DNA of 64,000 bases, taken from contig OX595996.1 in the NCBI GenBank assembly GCA_951394045.1, positions 1,426,001 through 1,490,000 on the forward strand, given 5' to 3'. Origin of the DNA: Nitzschia sp. DOCU1. Lineage: Eukaryota; Bacillariophyta; Bacillariophyceae; Bacillariales; Bacillariaceae. Position numbers and translations under genes: made by a program. The notes beneath the pieces were generated by a model that saw nothing but the letters and a program-made list of their open reading frames with translations, ran no database searches and was not told where the DNA came from. Positions 41,896-52,057 of this stretch are shown piece by piece. How positions within the stretch are numbered: position 1 is the first letter of the stretch; each line of letters begins with the position of its first letter.

Positions 41896-42144
41896 TTACA
41901 CTACAAACGAATAGACACTAAACGCCTGACGGCAAAGAGGGCACGTGGGGCATTTCCTCCGCCACGTATCCAAACAGCACCTATGAAACTCATGCACACA
42001 ACAATCAGGATTCACTATGACCTGCGCAATACAGTCCATTTGCTCATAACAAATTGAGCACTCTTGGTAGTCCAATGGCTCAACATATAGTAGCTCTGCT
42101 TTTGTCCCACTCTTGCGCACTTCTTCTTTTTCCACAACGGTCAT
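41896..42144 (-). CDS. RING-H2 finger protein
   Basis: The protein has 82 residues with an ATG at 42144. Almost all of it is one RING-H2 domain: CSICYEQM, then CCVHEFHRCCLDTW, then CPTCPLCRQAF, with Cys and His spacing as in E3 ubiquitin ligases. There is no membrane segment or substrate domain. It lies about 220 bp upstream of the Rep-helicase start on the same strand. It is a likely small E3 or zinc-binding adaptor. The family is clear, the target unknown. Confidence 0.8.
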   Translation of the reverse strand: MTVVEKEEVRKSGTKAELLYVEPLDYQECSICYEQMDCIAQVIVNPDCCVHEFHRCCLDTWRRKCPTCPLCRQAFSVYSFVV

Positions 42145-42406
42145 CCTATCAATTTTTGGCTGCCAAAAACAATGTAAGCCCCATGGCTTGCATGTCGAAT
42201 GTATGCCTTGTTAAACGCAACAATTCTAGATTTATTCCTTGGATGCTATTACGTCACTCACAGCCGATAATGTGCTCATGGAGTTCTTCTCACATGCTTG
42301 CACCTTCCCGGAAACCTAACTGATGGCAATAATGAAAAAACAGTGCTCACCAATTTTCACGTTAGCAACAATGCAACAACAGTGCTCACCAATCTGACAT
42401 GACAAA

Positions 42407-42844
42407 TTACACATGGTCCTCTAAGATCAAGTCAAAAGCTTTTTTACAGGCTGGGCAGTTTGAATGTCCCCTGTTCCACCACATATTGAACCAGGTATCA
42501 AAACAACCTTGGTGAAACTCATGCTCGCACACGTCTAGTTGAACAACAGTGTTTACCAGTCTGCAGTGACAAATTGAGCATGGTGCTCTGATTGTAGTAG
42601 CCAATTCTGCAGCAACCAATTGCTCATGTAAAATAAAGTCGAATGCTTGATTACAGACTGGGCAGATTGAACGTCCCTGGTTCCACCACATACGGAACCA
42701 AGTACCGAAACAATGCTGATGAAACTCATGCTCACAGTTATCCAATTGAACAACAGTGTTTACCAATCTGCAGTTACAAATTGCACATGGTGCTCTGGTT
42801 GTGGTAGATAATTGAATTACTGTAGAGTCTTGGTGTGCATCCAT
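42407..42844 (-). CDS. Tandem double RING-H2 protein
   Basis: The protein has 145 residues with an ATG at 42844. It consists of two RING-H2 domains of about 65 residues that are near copies: CAICNCRLVNTVVQLDNCEH with ICPVCNQAFD, and CSICHCRLVNTVVQLDVCEH with NCPACKKAFD. Both have WFxMWWNxG between the metal-binding halves and end with a similar F-D-x-I-L tail. The duplicated unit is also visible in the DNA, so it arose by recent internal duplication. All zinc ligands are kept in both. It would be an E3-like or zinc-bridge protein. The repeated Trp pair is an unusual detail. Confidence 0.8.
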   Translation of the reverse strand: MDAHQDSTVIQLSTTTRAPCAICNCRLVNTVVQLDNCEHEFHQHCFGTWFRMWWNQGRSICPVCNQAFDFILHEQLVAAELATTIRAPCSICHCRLVNTVVQLDVCEHEFHQGCFDTWFNMWWNRGHSNCPACKKAFDLILEDHV

Positions 42845-43173
42845 CTTTCAAAGTTATGACCGATCCAGCTTTCCTCATGATAACGGCAAGGGTGAATTGA
42901 AGATTGTGTCACTCTCCTGTACTACGGTTTTCATGTAAGATGCATGATTACTACCTAGCACGCTATTACGCCATTCTCTGTTATCAACAGCAGATAATGT
43001 CATCACCACAGAGCTCTTTGTTTCTCGCATGCTCATACATTCCCAGTTACATTGTTCATATCAGGACTAAATCTCTTTGTGGATTGCTAATAGCTCCACG
43101 TAGCTAGTTGCTCATCATCCAAAATACATAAGACTGTTTCACAATTGTGAAAATACAGTATTAAATATTTTCT

Positions 43174-43734
43174 TTAAAAAGAGTACCAATCGCTATTGGT
43201 GGAAGTTTGTGACTGTTCATCATCAGATGATTCACTTGTTAGCATGTCATTGTAACTCATACAAGGATCATAGGGAGAAGATTCCAATGGAGAATCATCA
43301 TCAAGAATAGAATGGACATCATCGTCTTCTGGTCTTTCCAATGAATGATTCATGGCAAAACTATATTGAGTGGGGAAGTAGGATCTTCCTCGTACATCCG
43401 AACGTGTACCAGACAGTAGTTGATTTTGAGTGCGACTTTGGATAATTTGTCTGCCTGCGTAGGGGTGAACACGTATACTGGTAACAGGGAGCAGAGGGGG
43501 CATGTCATCATCAGTATCATCATCTGAATCAGACTCAAGATATAGCTGTCCATTAGTAAGCCTATGAAGAGGAGAATAGTCCTCATCCACTTCACTACGA
43601 CCAAGAGGATCTCCATACTCAACAGCATCACCTAGCAAATCCTCGTAGTAATTGCGTAGCATTTCTCTGATATTTGAAAGGGATGCCAGGTCATCATTAC
43701 ATTCTTTCACAGGGTAGACAGTGTTGGTCAACAT
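43174..43734 (-). CDS. Acidic hypothetical protein
   Basis: The protein has 186 residues with an ATG at 43734 (MLTNTVYPVKECNDD). It is very rich in Asp, Glu and Ser (ESDSDDDTDDDMPPLLPV, SILDDDSPLESSPYD, ESSDDEQSQTSTNSDWYSF). There are no hydrophobic helices, Cys or known motif. The C-terminal Ser/Asp clusters resemble casein kinase 2 sites. It is of similar style to the product at 45.3 kb. It lies within the RING cluster. Its function is unknown. Confidence 0.5.
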   Translation of the reverse strand: MLTNTVYPVKECNDDLASLSNIREMLRNYYEDLLGDAVEYGDPLGRSEVDEDYSPLHRLTNGQLYLESDSDDDTDDDMPPLLPVTSIRVHPYAGRQIIQSRTQNQLLSGTRSDVRGRSYFPTQYSFAMNHSLERPEDDDVHSILDDDSPLESSPYDPCMSYNDMLTSESSDDEQSQTSTNSDWYSF

Positions 43735-44107
43735 GGTATCATTGTGTTGAGCAGGTAAAATAATGATCCAAATCAGAGGATTGGTAGCAATTGGCTCTTT
43801 AAATCATTAGCCAAATAATTTACCATTTCAGCCCATTAGGGTTTTTGGAGCGCACAAGGCCGTGCATACCTTCTATGTGTCAAAAGAATAAGCGAGCGCA
43901 GAAGCGGTGGCAAAAAAAGCAGAAGTGGCGACAATGCGACTGAATTAAAACGTGGAAACTGGCAGCAGGGCATGCTGGGATAATTGTTGAGTTAATGAAA
44001 ACGTGTACAGATTCACGTGTCGCAGAAAATGTAGATTAGTACGCTCTTTCCCCAGAGGCAACACTAATGTTCACAAGAGTTGAAGCAGAGCACATAAATA
44101 TGGAAAC

Positions 44108-44323
44108 ATGAATGCGGAACAAGATCACCCTGCAATCAATTTGACTGGAATTTATAAACCGTGTCCGATCTGCCATGTCAGAATGACGCAAGACGACATT
44201 GTTCAACCTGACACTTGCAGACATGATTTTCATCATGAATGCTTGCGGCTTTGGCAAATGAGGCACCCTAACTGCCCCGTGTGTCATGAGGAATTCAACT
44301 ACATTTGCTTTGTAGTCGACTAA
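44108..44323 (+). CDS. Single RING-H2 finger protein
   Basis: The protein has 71 residues with an ATG at 44108 (MNAEQDHPAINLTGIYK). The RING-H2 is CPICHVRMTQDD, TCRHDFHHECLRLW and NCPVCHEEF, with complete ligands. It resembles the two neighbouring RING genes in size and style but is on the opposite strand and has no Trp pair insertion. Confidence 0.8.
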   Translation: MNAEQDHPAINLTGIYKPCPICHVRMTQDDIVQPDTCRHDFHHECLRLWQMRHPNCPVCHEEFNYICFVVD

Positions 44324-44596
44324 ACAAACTACTAGGACCTATATTGATACACACTTCAACTCGTGTGATGTATTGTTACATTATTACTATGATATAGTGG
44401 GACAAGTCATGAAACTCAGCTGCCTTTCTAGGTAGCCATGATTGCTTGGGCGATTTGGCAAGATTGTTCGCCAATCGTGCAGTTAGCTGCTAAATGGATA
44501 GTGCACTTTTTGCTGCTTTAATAGTAGTAGGATTACTCCTAGCTAGTACGTTTAGTTTAAAAGCGTGTTGATGTGTAATAAATAGATGCTATATAC

Positions 44597-45133
44597 TTAT
44601 GCAGCTGGAGCAGTACATGAAGTAAATACCCCAATGACGGACAATTTGGTAGCAAGAGCTACACTTTTCGGAGTCGACGGCAATTCTGACAAACAATTGT
44701 GGGCCTCATTTATAGCCTGAATCATCTCGTACACATTGCCGCACAATGAACAAAGATGCCCAATGCTATTCAAAATACCAACAAACAATAGGGGATCGCC
44801 CTTTTTATCAAAGTTGTCATATCTACAGTATGCTTCACGTGCCCACCTTAAAACAGCTAGGGCTGTCGAAAGTTGGTTCACTGCTAGATACGATTCACCC
44901 AACCAAAACAACATGTTCGCCAATGTATGTGCATCTTTCTTAGCTATCAGCTTACCTGGTGACATAATCCATTTGTAAACGAGACCACTAGCTACCAAGG
45001 CACGACTAAAGTATTCAATTGCATCTGCGTAAGCTTCCAAACTGTAGTGCGTTCTTCCCGTCCTATAGTATACCCAGTAGAGACTACCAACAGCTCTACT
45101 GCTGCTAGTACTAGCTGCAATACTTTTTGCCAT
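44597..45133 (-). CDS. TPR-like helical repeat protein
   Basis: The protein has 178 residues with an ATG at 45133 (MAKSIAASTSSSRAVG). It has TPR-type helix pairs: 'YYRTGRTHYSLEAYADAIEYFSRALV', 'ANMLFWLGESYLAVNQLSTALAVLRWA' and 'ILNSIGHLCSLCGNVYEMIQAINEA', each with the small-residue and Tyr/Ala positions of a TPR. It is probably a protein-protein scaffold in the cytosol. No fused domain is present. It marks the right part of the AT-rich block. Confidence 0.65.
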   Translation of the reverse strand: MAKSIAASTSSSRAVGSLYWVYYRTGRTHYSLEAYADAIEYFSRALVASGLVYKWIMSPGKLIAKKDAHTLANMLFWLGESYLAVNQLSTALAVLRWAREAYCRYDNFDKKGDPLLFVGILNSIGHLCSLCGNVYEMIQAINEAHNCLSELPSTPKSVALATKLSVIGVFTSCTAPAA

Positions 45134-45280
45134 GATGGCTATTTTATGACCATAGTGTAGTGCTTATATGGCTACTCTAAAGTTAATAATATCAGGGAAG
45201 ATTTGGTAAAATTGGTAGGTTGGATGAAGTTAATTATCGCAATTATCGCAAAAAGCACGCAAATTGATTTAAATGATTAA

Positions 45281-45763
45281 CTAAGTAGAGAATACCGAGT
45301 CATCGTCGCTCGTAAGGAAAATGTCGTCGTAGCATTCCTCGTCGGAAGGCAGCTCATACCCATCGTCCGACTCGGTAGGGTAGTCCTCCCAGTAATCGTG
45401 GTTCGGAGCAAGGGTTGGTACTACCTTACCAAAGAACAAGGGGGATTCGTCTTCGCTACTACTTCCTGCGTCGTCATAATGCTTCGTAACTGCCTGTAGT
45501 ACAGTCGGATAGTGTGTACGACCCCGTCGATCCATTCCTAGTAGAGGGTGGGTTGTTGTCGTAGGGATCGTTGTAGGAATCATCATACCTAGTACTAAAG
45601 GGTGGGTTGTTGTCGTTGATTCTGCATTGTCGCCCTTGCGATTCTTGTCGTCAGGAAAATCTTCGAATGATTCATCATCCGACTCTTCCATTAGTGGAAA
45701 ACCATCGTAGTTTTTGGGAAAATCATCGAATGATTCATCGTCAAGGGTGGAGAGGGAGTTCAT
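45281..45763 (-). CDS. Acidic hypothetical protein, donor of the 34-kb fragment
   Basis: The protein has 160 residues from the ATG at 45763 (MNSLSTLDDESFDDFP). The longer open frame upstream has no ATG. The protein is acidic with DDESFDDFP/DDESFEDFP repeats, a Thr/Pro segment with a duplicated THPLL/THPLV motif, then DRRGRTHYPTVLQAV and a Ser/Asp/Glu tail. A 170-bp part has a broken copy at 33990-34175. No family was recognised. Confidence 0.5.
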   Translation of the reverse strand: MNSLSTLDDESFDDFPKNYDGFPLMEESDDESFEDFPDDKNRKGDNAESTTTTHPLVLGMMIPTTIPTTTTHPLLGMDRRGRTHYPTVLQAVTKHYDDAGSSSEDESPLFFGKVVPTLAPNHDYWEDYPTESDDGYELPSDEECYDDIFLTSDDDSVFST

Positions 45764-45959
45764 TGTTGCAATGGATGAATAGAATGAGCGAGCTAGGATT
45801 GAAAAGCATCCCAACACTGGGCAGCAACGTCTAACCAAAAAAAACTAGATCCGACAAAAAACGTCCGACAAGGCCCGCTTTCCTGAAAGAAAGCACGTTC
45901 GTTCGAGAAAAACTAGATACTTTAAATGTTTAAAGCACATTACCCCTACCCTTCTGCCT

Positions 45960-47095
45960 ACACCTGTTCCCCGCAAAGTCCGCAAGTCTTCCGATGAGAG
46001 GAAGAGTTCCAAGACGTCGAGCAGCAAGGTCGACCGAAGCCCAGTAGTGGGACGGTTTCGAGCAAATCGGACCAAGAAAAGAACAGCTTGCGTCGAGACG
46101 AGTTGACAAACCAGGTTTGTCGGTTGCTACCGATCCTTCTCTTCCCCAAGTCTTCGAATGAGAGTAAGAGTTCCAAGACGGAGCAGCAAGGCCGACCGAA
46201 GGGCTTCGAATGAGAGTAGTAGTAAGACGGTTTCGAGCTAATTCGACCAGGAAAAGAACAGCTTGCGTCGAGACGAGTTGACAGAACCAGGTTTGTCGCT
46301 TGCTACCGATCCTTCTCGCCTGAAGTTCAAGATCCGCCAGATGCTCAAGATCAAATCCAGTGCCATTGCCGCGGCGAACGAATCAAAACTTTCTGCACAA
46401 CTTCGTTACAGGAATTCCAACACCCAAGTCAAAGTTACCGTAACCACCTGTTCCCCGCACAATCCGCAACTCTTCGGATGAGAGTAAGAGTTCCAAGACG
46501 TCAAGCAGCAAGGCCGACCGAAGGACTTCGAATGAGAGTAGCAGTGGGACAGTTTCGAGCAAATCGGACCAGGACAAGAACAGCTTGCGTCGAGACGAGT
46601 TGACAGAACCAGGTTTGTCGCTTGCTACCGATCCTTCTCTTCCGCAAGTCTTCGAATAAGAGTAAGAGTTCCAAGACGTCGAGCAGCAAGGCCGACCGAA
46701 GGGCTTCGAATGAGAGTTGCAGTGGGACGGTTTTGAGCAAATCGGACCAGGACAAGAACAGCTTGCGTCGAGACGAGTTGACAGAACCAGGTTTGTCGCT
46801 TGCTACCGATCCTTCTCGCCTGAAGCTCAAGATCAAATCCAGTGCCGTTGCCGCGGCGAACGAATCAAAACTTTCTGCACAACTTCGTTACAGAAATTCC
46901 AACACTTAGCAGTGGGACGGTTTCGAGCAAATCGGACCAGGAAAAGAACAGCTTGCGTCGAGACGAGTTAACAAAACCACGTTTGTCGGTTGCTACCGAT
47001 TCTTCTCGCCTGAAGTTCAAGATCCGCCAGACGCTCAAGATTAAATCCAGTGCCGTTGCCGCCGTCAACGAATCAAAATTTCTGCAAACACTTCC
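45960..47095 (+). repeat. Array of ~180-bp modules, left group
   Basis: 'gacggtttcgagcaaatcgg' or close variants begin modules near 46049, 46228, 46548, 46726 and 46916. Each continues with 'gaacagcttgcgtcgagacgagtt', then 'ttgctaccgatccttctc'. Two alternative 3' parts follow: one encoding KSSKTSSSKADRR (plus strand), the other 'LKIKSSA-AAxNESK'. The peptide texture (SKSDQDKNSLRRDEL) is coding-like, but stops break every longer frame, so this looks like amplified pieces of a former gene. The same modules recur at 49877-50611. Confidence 0.7.
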
Positions 47096-47582
47096 CTAAG
47101 AATCCACGTGACGCTTTGTGATTTCAACCGTCTCCCAAGAAACAAGTCAAGAAGTAAAGTAGCCCTTGTCCCGAACAAGATTCCACTAGAAGGTCGGATG
47201 CCTTGAGTGTGTGAATAGAATAGAATAGAACGAGAAGGATTTAGATCGTTTCACGTCGCATATATGGCAAATACACTTCTTCTTTCAACTTACGTTATAG
47301 GCTGCGGCCACATAGAACAAATCCCTCCAGTTGACTCGTTGCAGCACTTGCCGTTGCCCCCACTCTTGACATTGTCGCCCATTGGTAACCCGATGCGGAT
47401 GAATGCAATCAAAAGCGGAGAAAATTGGATTTTGTGAGACGACGAGATGAGATGCTTTCGTCGATGGTGTGAAAAAGTCTTCAGAAAGAGTGGCTCTCGA
47501 ATCCTTCCACTTACCCCATCACGGTCGTCATAAGCGGTGGCTAATCGTTGCCCCAAGAAATTATGTGACAAACCGAAACGTC
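46471..47582. repeat. 1112-bp direct repeat, left arm
   Basis: It matches 49983-51094 at a constant offset of 3512. The only difference I found is G at 47306 versus T at 50818. Identity stops sharply at 47582/51094 on the right. On the left it fades into the shared module array. The arms flank the gene at 47760-49514. Confidence 0.9.
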
Positions 47583-47759
47583 TGGGGGCGCCAATGGACT
47601 GTTATCCCGTATCTTCCACTTTGTTATTCGCGATAGAATACGCTGCAAAACCCCACTAGCTCGGACCCCGACTGATTCTAAAACCAGACGCCGGAGGATT
47701 GTGCACTACGTTAGCGGTAGTAGATGTAATTTCGTAAATCGCTATGCATTTTCGGACGA

Positions 47760-49514
47760 TTATTTATGTATGTTGCTGCGAGCAGCGAACCTCGCCTCGA
47801 GCTCAACAATGTGCCGCTGTAGTTCCAGCTTGTCCAGCTCTAGTTGAGACACCTTGAGTTGAAGTTGGGCAATCTCGTCCCTCAGTTCGTACACAATGTC
47901 TTCGTGTTCTTCGTCGGCCCCTTCTTCAAACACACGCATTACACAGCTGATACGAAAGCTTTTCTCTTCCTCGTCCTCAGTACCGCAAGTGAATGTACAG
48001 GTACTCGTAGATCCCATGTCGTCGTCACGACCCTCAGTACGAATGGAAGAGTTCGGATTGAAGTCAGACAATGTCATAGGGGTACCGGTAGATTCTTCGT
48101 CAGCCTCGGCACAAGTAATTTCGAGAGGGGGAGGGGCTTCGAGAGCGGGAGGGGCTTGGGCAATAGCTCCGATAGGCCCAGAATTCAGAGCCTTCATTTT
48201 GCTTGCGAATTCCGAGCCTTTCTTCTCTCTCCGTTTATTGCCCACCCATCTGTCGAACTTGTTCTCTGATTTCAGGCCATAAGCCCCTGTCTCTTTACAC
48301 AAGGCGCAGCGTGCATGCAAAACAAGGTGGCGCAAGCATACGTAGAGCTTACGTTTGTTGAGGTTCGCCTTCAGATGTTCAACATTCCCGAATTCAAATA
48401 TGTTGTCCTTGGTCCGCTTAGCGCTAGTAAAGAGAACCCTCATGCAATTCTCAATGTCAGCTGCCTCTTCGTCAAAGGTGTCAAACTTTTGTCCATCGAA
48501 CATAGGATCGTCCGGCTGGACAGGTCTCAATTTCACGCCAACTGACCACTGTTTAAGCTGTTGAAGTTCGTCAGAAGAGCTGGGAATTGCCACGTAATTA
48601 CCGGTTTCTTCGTCATCAAACTCAAGGCGGGGGTGAGAACCGGTAAGTCGACTAAGGCTTCTAAAAGCATCCGCCAGAGAAGTGGTCTTCTTGAAGAATG
48701 CTCGTACGAGAAGCACCAGTCTGCTCATGTGCGTCATCTTATCATCGTATTCCAAATAAGGAAACCGAAGTTTAAACGCCATCAAGGCAATAACAAAGAA
48801 CTCCAGGTGCTGTTCTCCCTTGTCCTCGTCATTCCGTCTACTGTTACCGGTAGTCTCGACCTTACGCTTTTCCGTCACCAGATCATGAATCTTGTTGCAT
48901 ATGGAACTCCAATAGCCGTTCGTCTCCCCACGTTTGCTGGCCCCTATATTCAAAAATGTCACGACAATCTTTCCAGTCTTGGTGTCTACTCTGGCACGAA
49001 ATTTCTTCAACTTCAATACGTCAGCGAATGTCACACCATTACCGCCCTCTTGCTTAAGGGCCCAAATGAAGTAGATTGCATGCGTGGCAACATTGTCAAA
49101 GTTCGCAGAAATCCTGGCAAGAGTGAGAACCCTAACAGCCTCTGTGGGTTCCCAATCTAACGAATTAAGCTCAGGATCTCCGAAGAACACAACATCGTTC
49201 GGATGCATCTCCTTAGCCCTTTCCGTCGGAAAAACCTGCTGTTCTCCTTCCCACCGCTCAGCGTGCCTGTACGTATATACCTCACTAACGCGCGGGGGCG
49301 GGGGCGGCAAGGGCGGGGGCGGGGGCAGCAAAGGCGAAGGCGTCCTACTGGCATCGTACAGGACGTCGCGAACAACCGACGAATTCGCAGATTCCTCAAA
49401 ATCGTACCGTTCGTTAATCAAAGCTTCCGCATATGTCGCGCACTCCGCATACAACATGTCGGAGTAGTCGTCACTGTCAACGCTTTCGTCGCCTGCACGA
49501 ATTTGTTTCGCCAT
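47760..49514 (-). CDS. Hypothetical protein with Pro-rich N-terminus and C-terminal coiled coil
   Basis: The protein has 584 residues with an ATG at 49514 (MAKQIRAGDESVDSDDYSD). An acidic N-terminus is followed by a Pro run (PSPLLPPPPPLPPPPP) encoded by a GC-rich simple repeat, then RVSEVYTYRH. The middle (~100-400) is a mixed helical region with no recognised domain. It has one Cys-x2-Cys-like spot (HARCALCKETG), a basic NKRREKKG segment, then a Pro/Ala linker and an acidic stretch. The last 60 residues form a leucine-heptad coiled coil (YELRDEIAQLQLKVSQLELDKL...), so it probably self-associates. There is no reverse transcriptase, transposase or protease. It sits between two near-identical 1.1-kb repeats, as a mobile or recently duplicated gene would. 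Confidence 0.65.
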   Translation of the reverse strand: MAKQIRAGDESVDSDDYSDMLYAECATYAEALINERYDFEESANSSVVRDVLYDASRTPSPLLPPPPPLPPPPPRVSEVYTYRHAERWEGEQQVFPTERAKEMHPNDVVFFGDPELNSLDWEPTEAVRVLTLARISANFDNVATHAIYFIWALKQEGGNGVTFADVLKLKKFRARVDTKTGKIVVTFLNIGASKRGETNGYWSSICNKIHDLVTEKRKVETTGNSRRNDEDKGEQHLEFFVIALMAFKLRFPYLEYDDKMTHMSRLVLLVRAFFKKTTSLADAFRSLSRLTGSHPRLEFDDEETGNYVAIPSSSDELQQLKQWSVGVKLRPVQPDDPMFDGQKFDTFDEEAADIENCMRVLFTSAKRTKDNIFEFGNVEHLKANLNKRKLYVCLRHLVLHARCALCKETGAYGLKSENKFDRWVGNKRREKKGSEFASKMKALNSGPIGAIAQAPPALEAPPPLEITCAEADEESTGTPMTLSDFNPNSSIRTEGRDDDMGSTSTCTFTCGTEDEEEKSFRISCVMRVFEEGADEEHEDIVYELRDEIAQLQLKVSQLELDKLELQRHIVELEARFAARSNIHK

Positions 49515-49982
49515 TGTAACAGCTATCCTATTTCTATTCTGACTTCAAAGGGCGGACCTAAAAAAATGAGCTAGAAACATCGCAACCTCTAGGTAGGTAG
49601 GTACAACTATCTACTTTAGGATATCTTGGCAATGCAGCTCTGCACTATTAGCTAGGCCCCTACCCTACAGCCACCATTCTTCCCCCCGACAGAGAAACAA
49701 AGAATTCAAGTATTCTACACCAGATTGAAATAAAAACTATAGTGCAACGAATAATTACGAAGTTATCAAAAGGGCTAGAGAAGCTAGAAAGTGGGATCGG
49801 TTTTTGTAAACATTGATTTACGACGAAAATCGCTTTTCGACGCAAACTAATGGTTACAGAAACCTACGAGAAAAGTAGTGGGACGGTTTCCAGCAAATCG
49901 GAACAGGACAAGAACAGCTTGCGTCGAGACGAGTTGACAGAACCAGGTTTGTCGGTTGCTACCGATCCTTCTCGTCCGCAAG

Positions 49983-51094
49983 TCTTCGGATGAGAGTAAG
50001 AGTTCCAAGACGTCAAGCAGCAAGGCCGACCGAAGGACTTCGAATGAGAGTAGCAGTGGGACAGTTTCGAGCAAATCGGACCAGGACAAGAACAGCTTGC
50101 GTCGAGACGAGTTGACAGAACCAGGTTTGTCGCTTGCTACCGATCCTTCTCTTCCGCAAGTCTTCGAATAAGAGTAAGAGTTCCAAGACGTCGAGCAGCA
50201 AGGCCGACCGAAGGGCTTCGAATGAGAGTTGCAGTGGGACGGTTTTGAGCAAATCGGACCAGGACAAGAACAGCTTGCGTCGAGACGAGTTGACAGAACC
50301 AGGTTTGTCGCTTGCTACCGATCCTTCTCGCCTGAAGCTCAAGATCAAATCCAGTGCCGTTGCCGCGGCGAACGAATCAAAACTTTCTGCACAACTTCGT
50401 TACAGAAATTCCAACACTTAGCAGTGGGACGGTTTCGAGCAAATCGGACCAGGAAAAGAACAGCTTGCGTCGAGACGAGTTAACAAAACCACGTTTGTCG
50501 GTTGCTACCGATTCTTCTCGCCTGAAGTTCAAGATCCGCCAGACGCTCAAGATTAAATCCAGTGCCGTTGCCGCCGTCAACGAATCAAAATTTCTGCAAA
50601 CACTTCCCTAAGAATCCACGTGACGCTTTGTGATTTCAACCGTCTCCCAAGAAACAAGTCAAGAAGTAAAGTAGCCCTTGTCCCGAACAAGATTCCACTA
50701 GAAGGTCGGATGCCTTGAGTGTGTGAATAGAATAGAATAGAACGAGAAGGATTTAGATCGTTTCACGTCGCATATATGGCAAATACACTTCTTCTTTCAA
50801 CTTACGTTATAGGCTGCTGCCACATAGAACAAATCCCTCCAGTTGACTCGTTGCAGCACTTGCCGTTGCCCCCACTCTTGACATTGTCGCCCATTGGTAA
50901 CCCGATGCGGATGAATGCAATCAAAAGCGGAGAAAATTGGATTTTGTGAGACGACGAGATGAGATGCTTTCGTCGATGGTGTGAAAAAGTCTTCAGAAAG
51001 AGTGGCTCTCGAATCCTTCCACTTACCCCATCACGGTCGTCATAAGCGGTGGCTAATCGTTGCCCCAAGAAATTATGTGACAAACCGAAACGTC
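49983..51094. repeat. 1112-bp direct repeat, right arm
   Basis: Partner of 46471-47582. One extra module to its left (from about 49877) is more diverged. After 51094 the sequence is unrelated to what follows the left arm, which rules out a simple full-length tandem duplication. Confidence 0.9.
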
Positions 51095-51906
51095 GTGGCG
51101 GCGAGTTGCGTCCCATGCCTGGCGGACTACTGGCAGACAGTTATGCGAGCGCATGGGCGGCTGCAGCGCAGTCACGGGCACGACAATGGCGGTTTGGAAC
51201 AACAAACGTCCGACAAAGCAGCTTTCTTGGAAGGCAAATTCTGGATGAGTCCTTCACAACCGGTACAATCATCCATTCATTGAGTGCCTTTCAATGAGCC
51301 GGAGAGATGTCTCCATGGTCATTGTTTGCTTTGATTCCACAACGTGAGAAAAACCATCAAAACCGATTCCAGCGGTGTTCGGGCGATTTTCGGTATTTTT
51401 CGTAAAAAGCGCGCGTGATTTACCCGAATTTTTTAAGTAATATAACGGCAGTTTTTTTATCGCGAAGATTTCTTATATTTTGCTCTTCACTTTGTACCCT
51501 TGAGGCGCCGGCAGGGCCCCTACCCCACCGCGCCATCGTTTTTCATGGTCTCCCCAGGGAGAGCCACGGACCATTATCAAGTGGCATGGCACTGGAATGG
51601 CATTGAGAGAGGCCATAGCGTAACGACGATTTTGTCGCGAGGATATCGCGAAGAATACACATCGTAACACAATGCCAGAATGAGCGTGTTCCAAAAGGCC
51701 TGCTAAAAAGCCTCGCATCGGGTCTGAATTGAGACCCTTACGACTACTCATTACAGTCAATATTGCATGCAGGACGGGCCACATCCGGGTGGCTTCCCGT
51801 CCCGCATGTTCGATGGAGTTCCAACGTTATTGGTCACAAAACGAGACACACCTCTCATAAAATCAAAAAGCGGGTGCAATACACAACCCAACGAAGCAAC
51901 CAGAAA
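51095..51906. other. Intergenic stretch, no gene seen
   Basis: The first part (51160-51240) carries 'atggcggtttggaacaac' and 'gtccgacaaagcagctttctt', a sequence that also occurs in diverged form near 33970-34020 and 45850-45895. The rest is the promoter side of a glutaredoxin gene. Confidence 0.4.
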
Positions 51907-52042
51907 ATGGCAACCACCGGCAAACAAATGATCGCATCATCATATGTCAAATCCATAATAAATAAGCACCAAGTGGTTATCTTTGCCAAGTCCTGGTGCC
52001 CATATTGCATCCGGGTAAAGGCACTCTTCGCCGCCAATGAAG

Positions 52043-52057
52043 TATTTGACGATGTTG
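52043..52057 (+). repeat. Target-site duplication, left copy
   Basis: The sequence is tatttgacgatgttg, identical to 53705-53719. Confidence 0.9.

Noticed and set aside
46471..51094. LTR retrotransposon
   Set aside because: There is no reverse transcriptase, integrase or protease between the arms, no TG...CA termini and no visible target duplication. The near-identical arms are kept as a finding.
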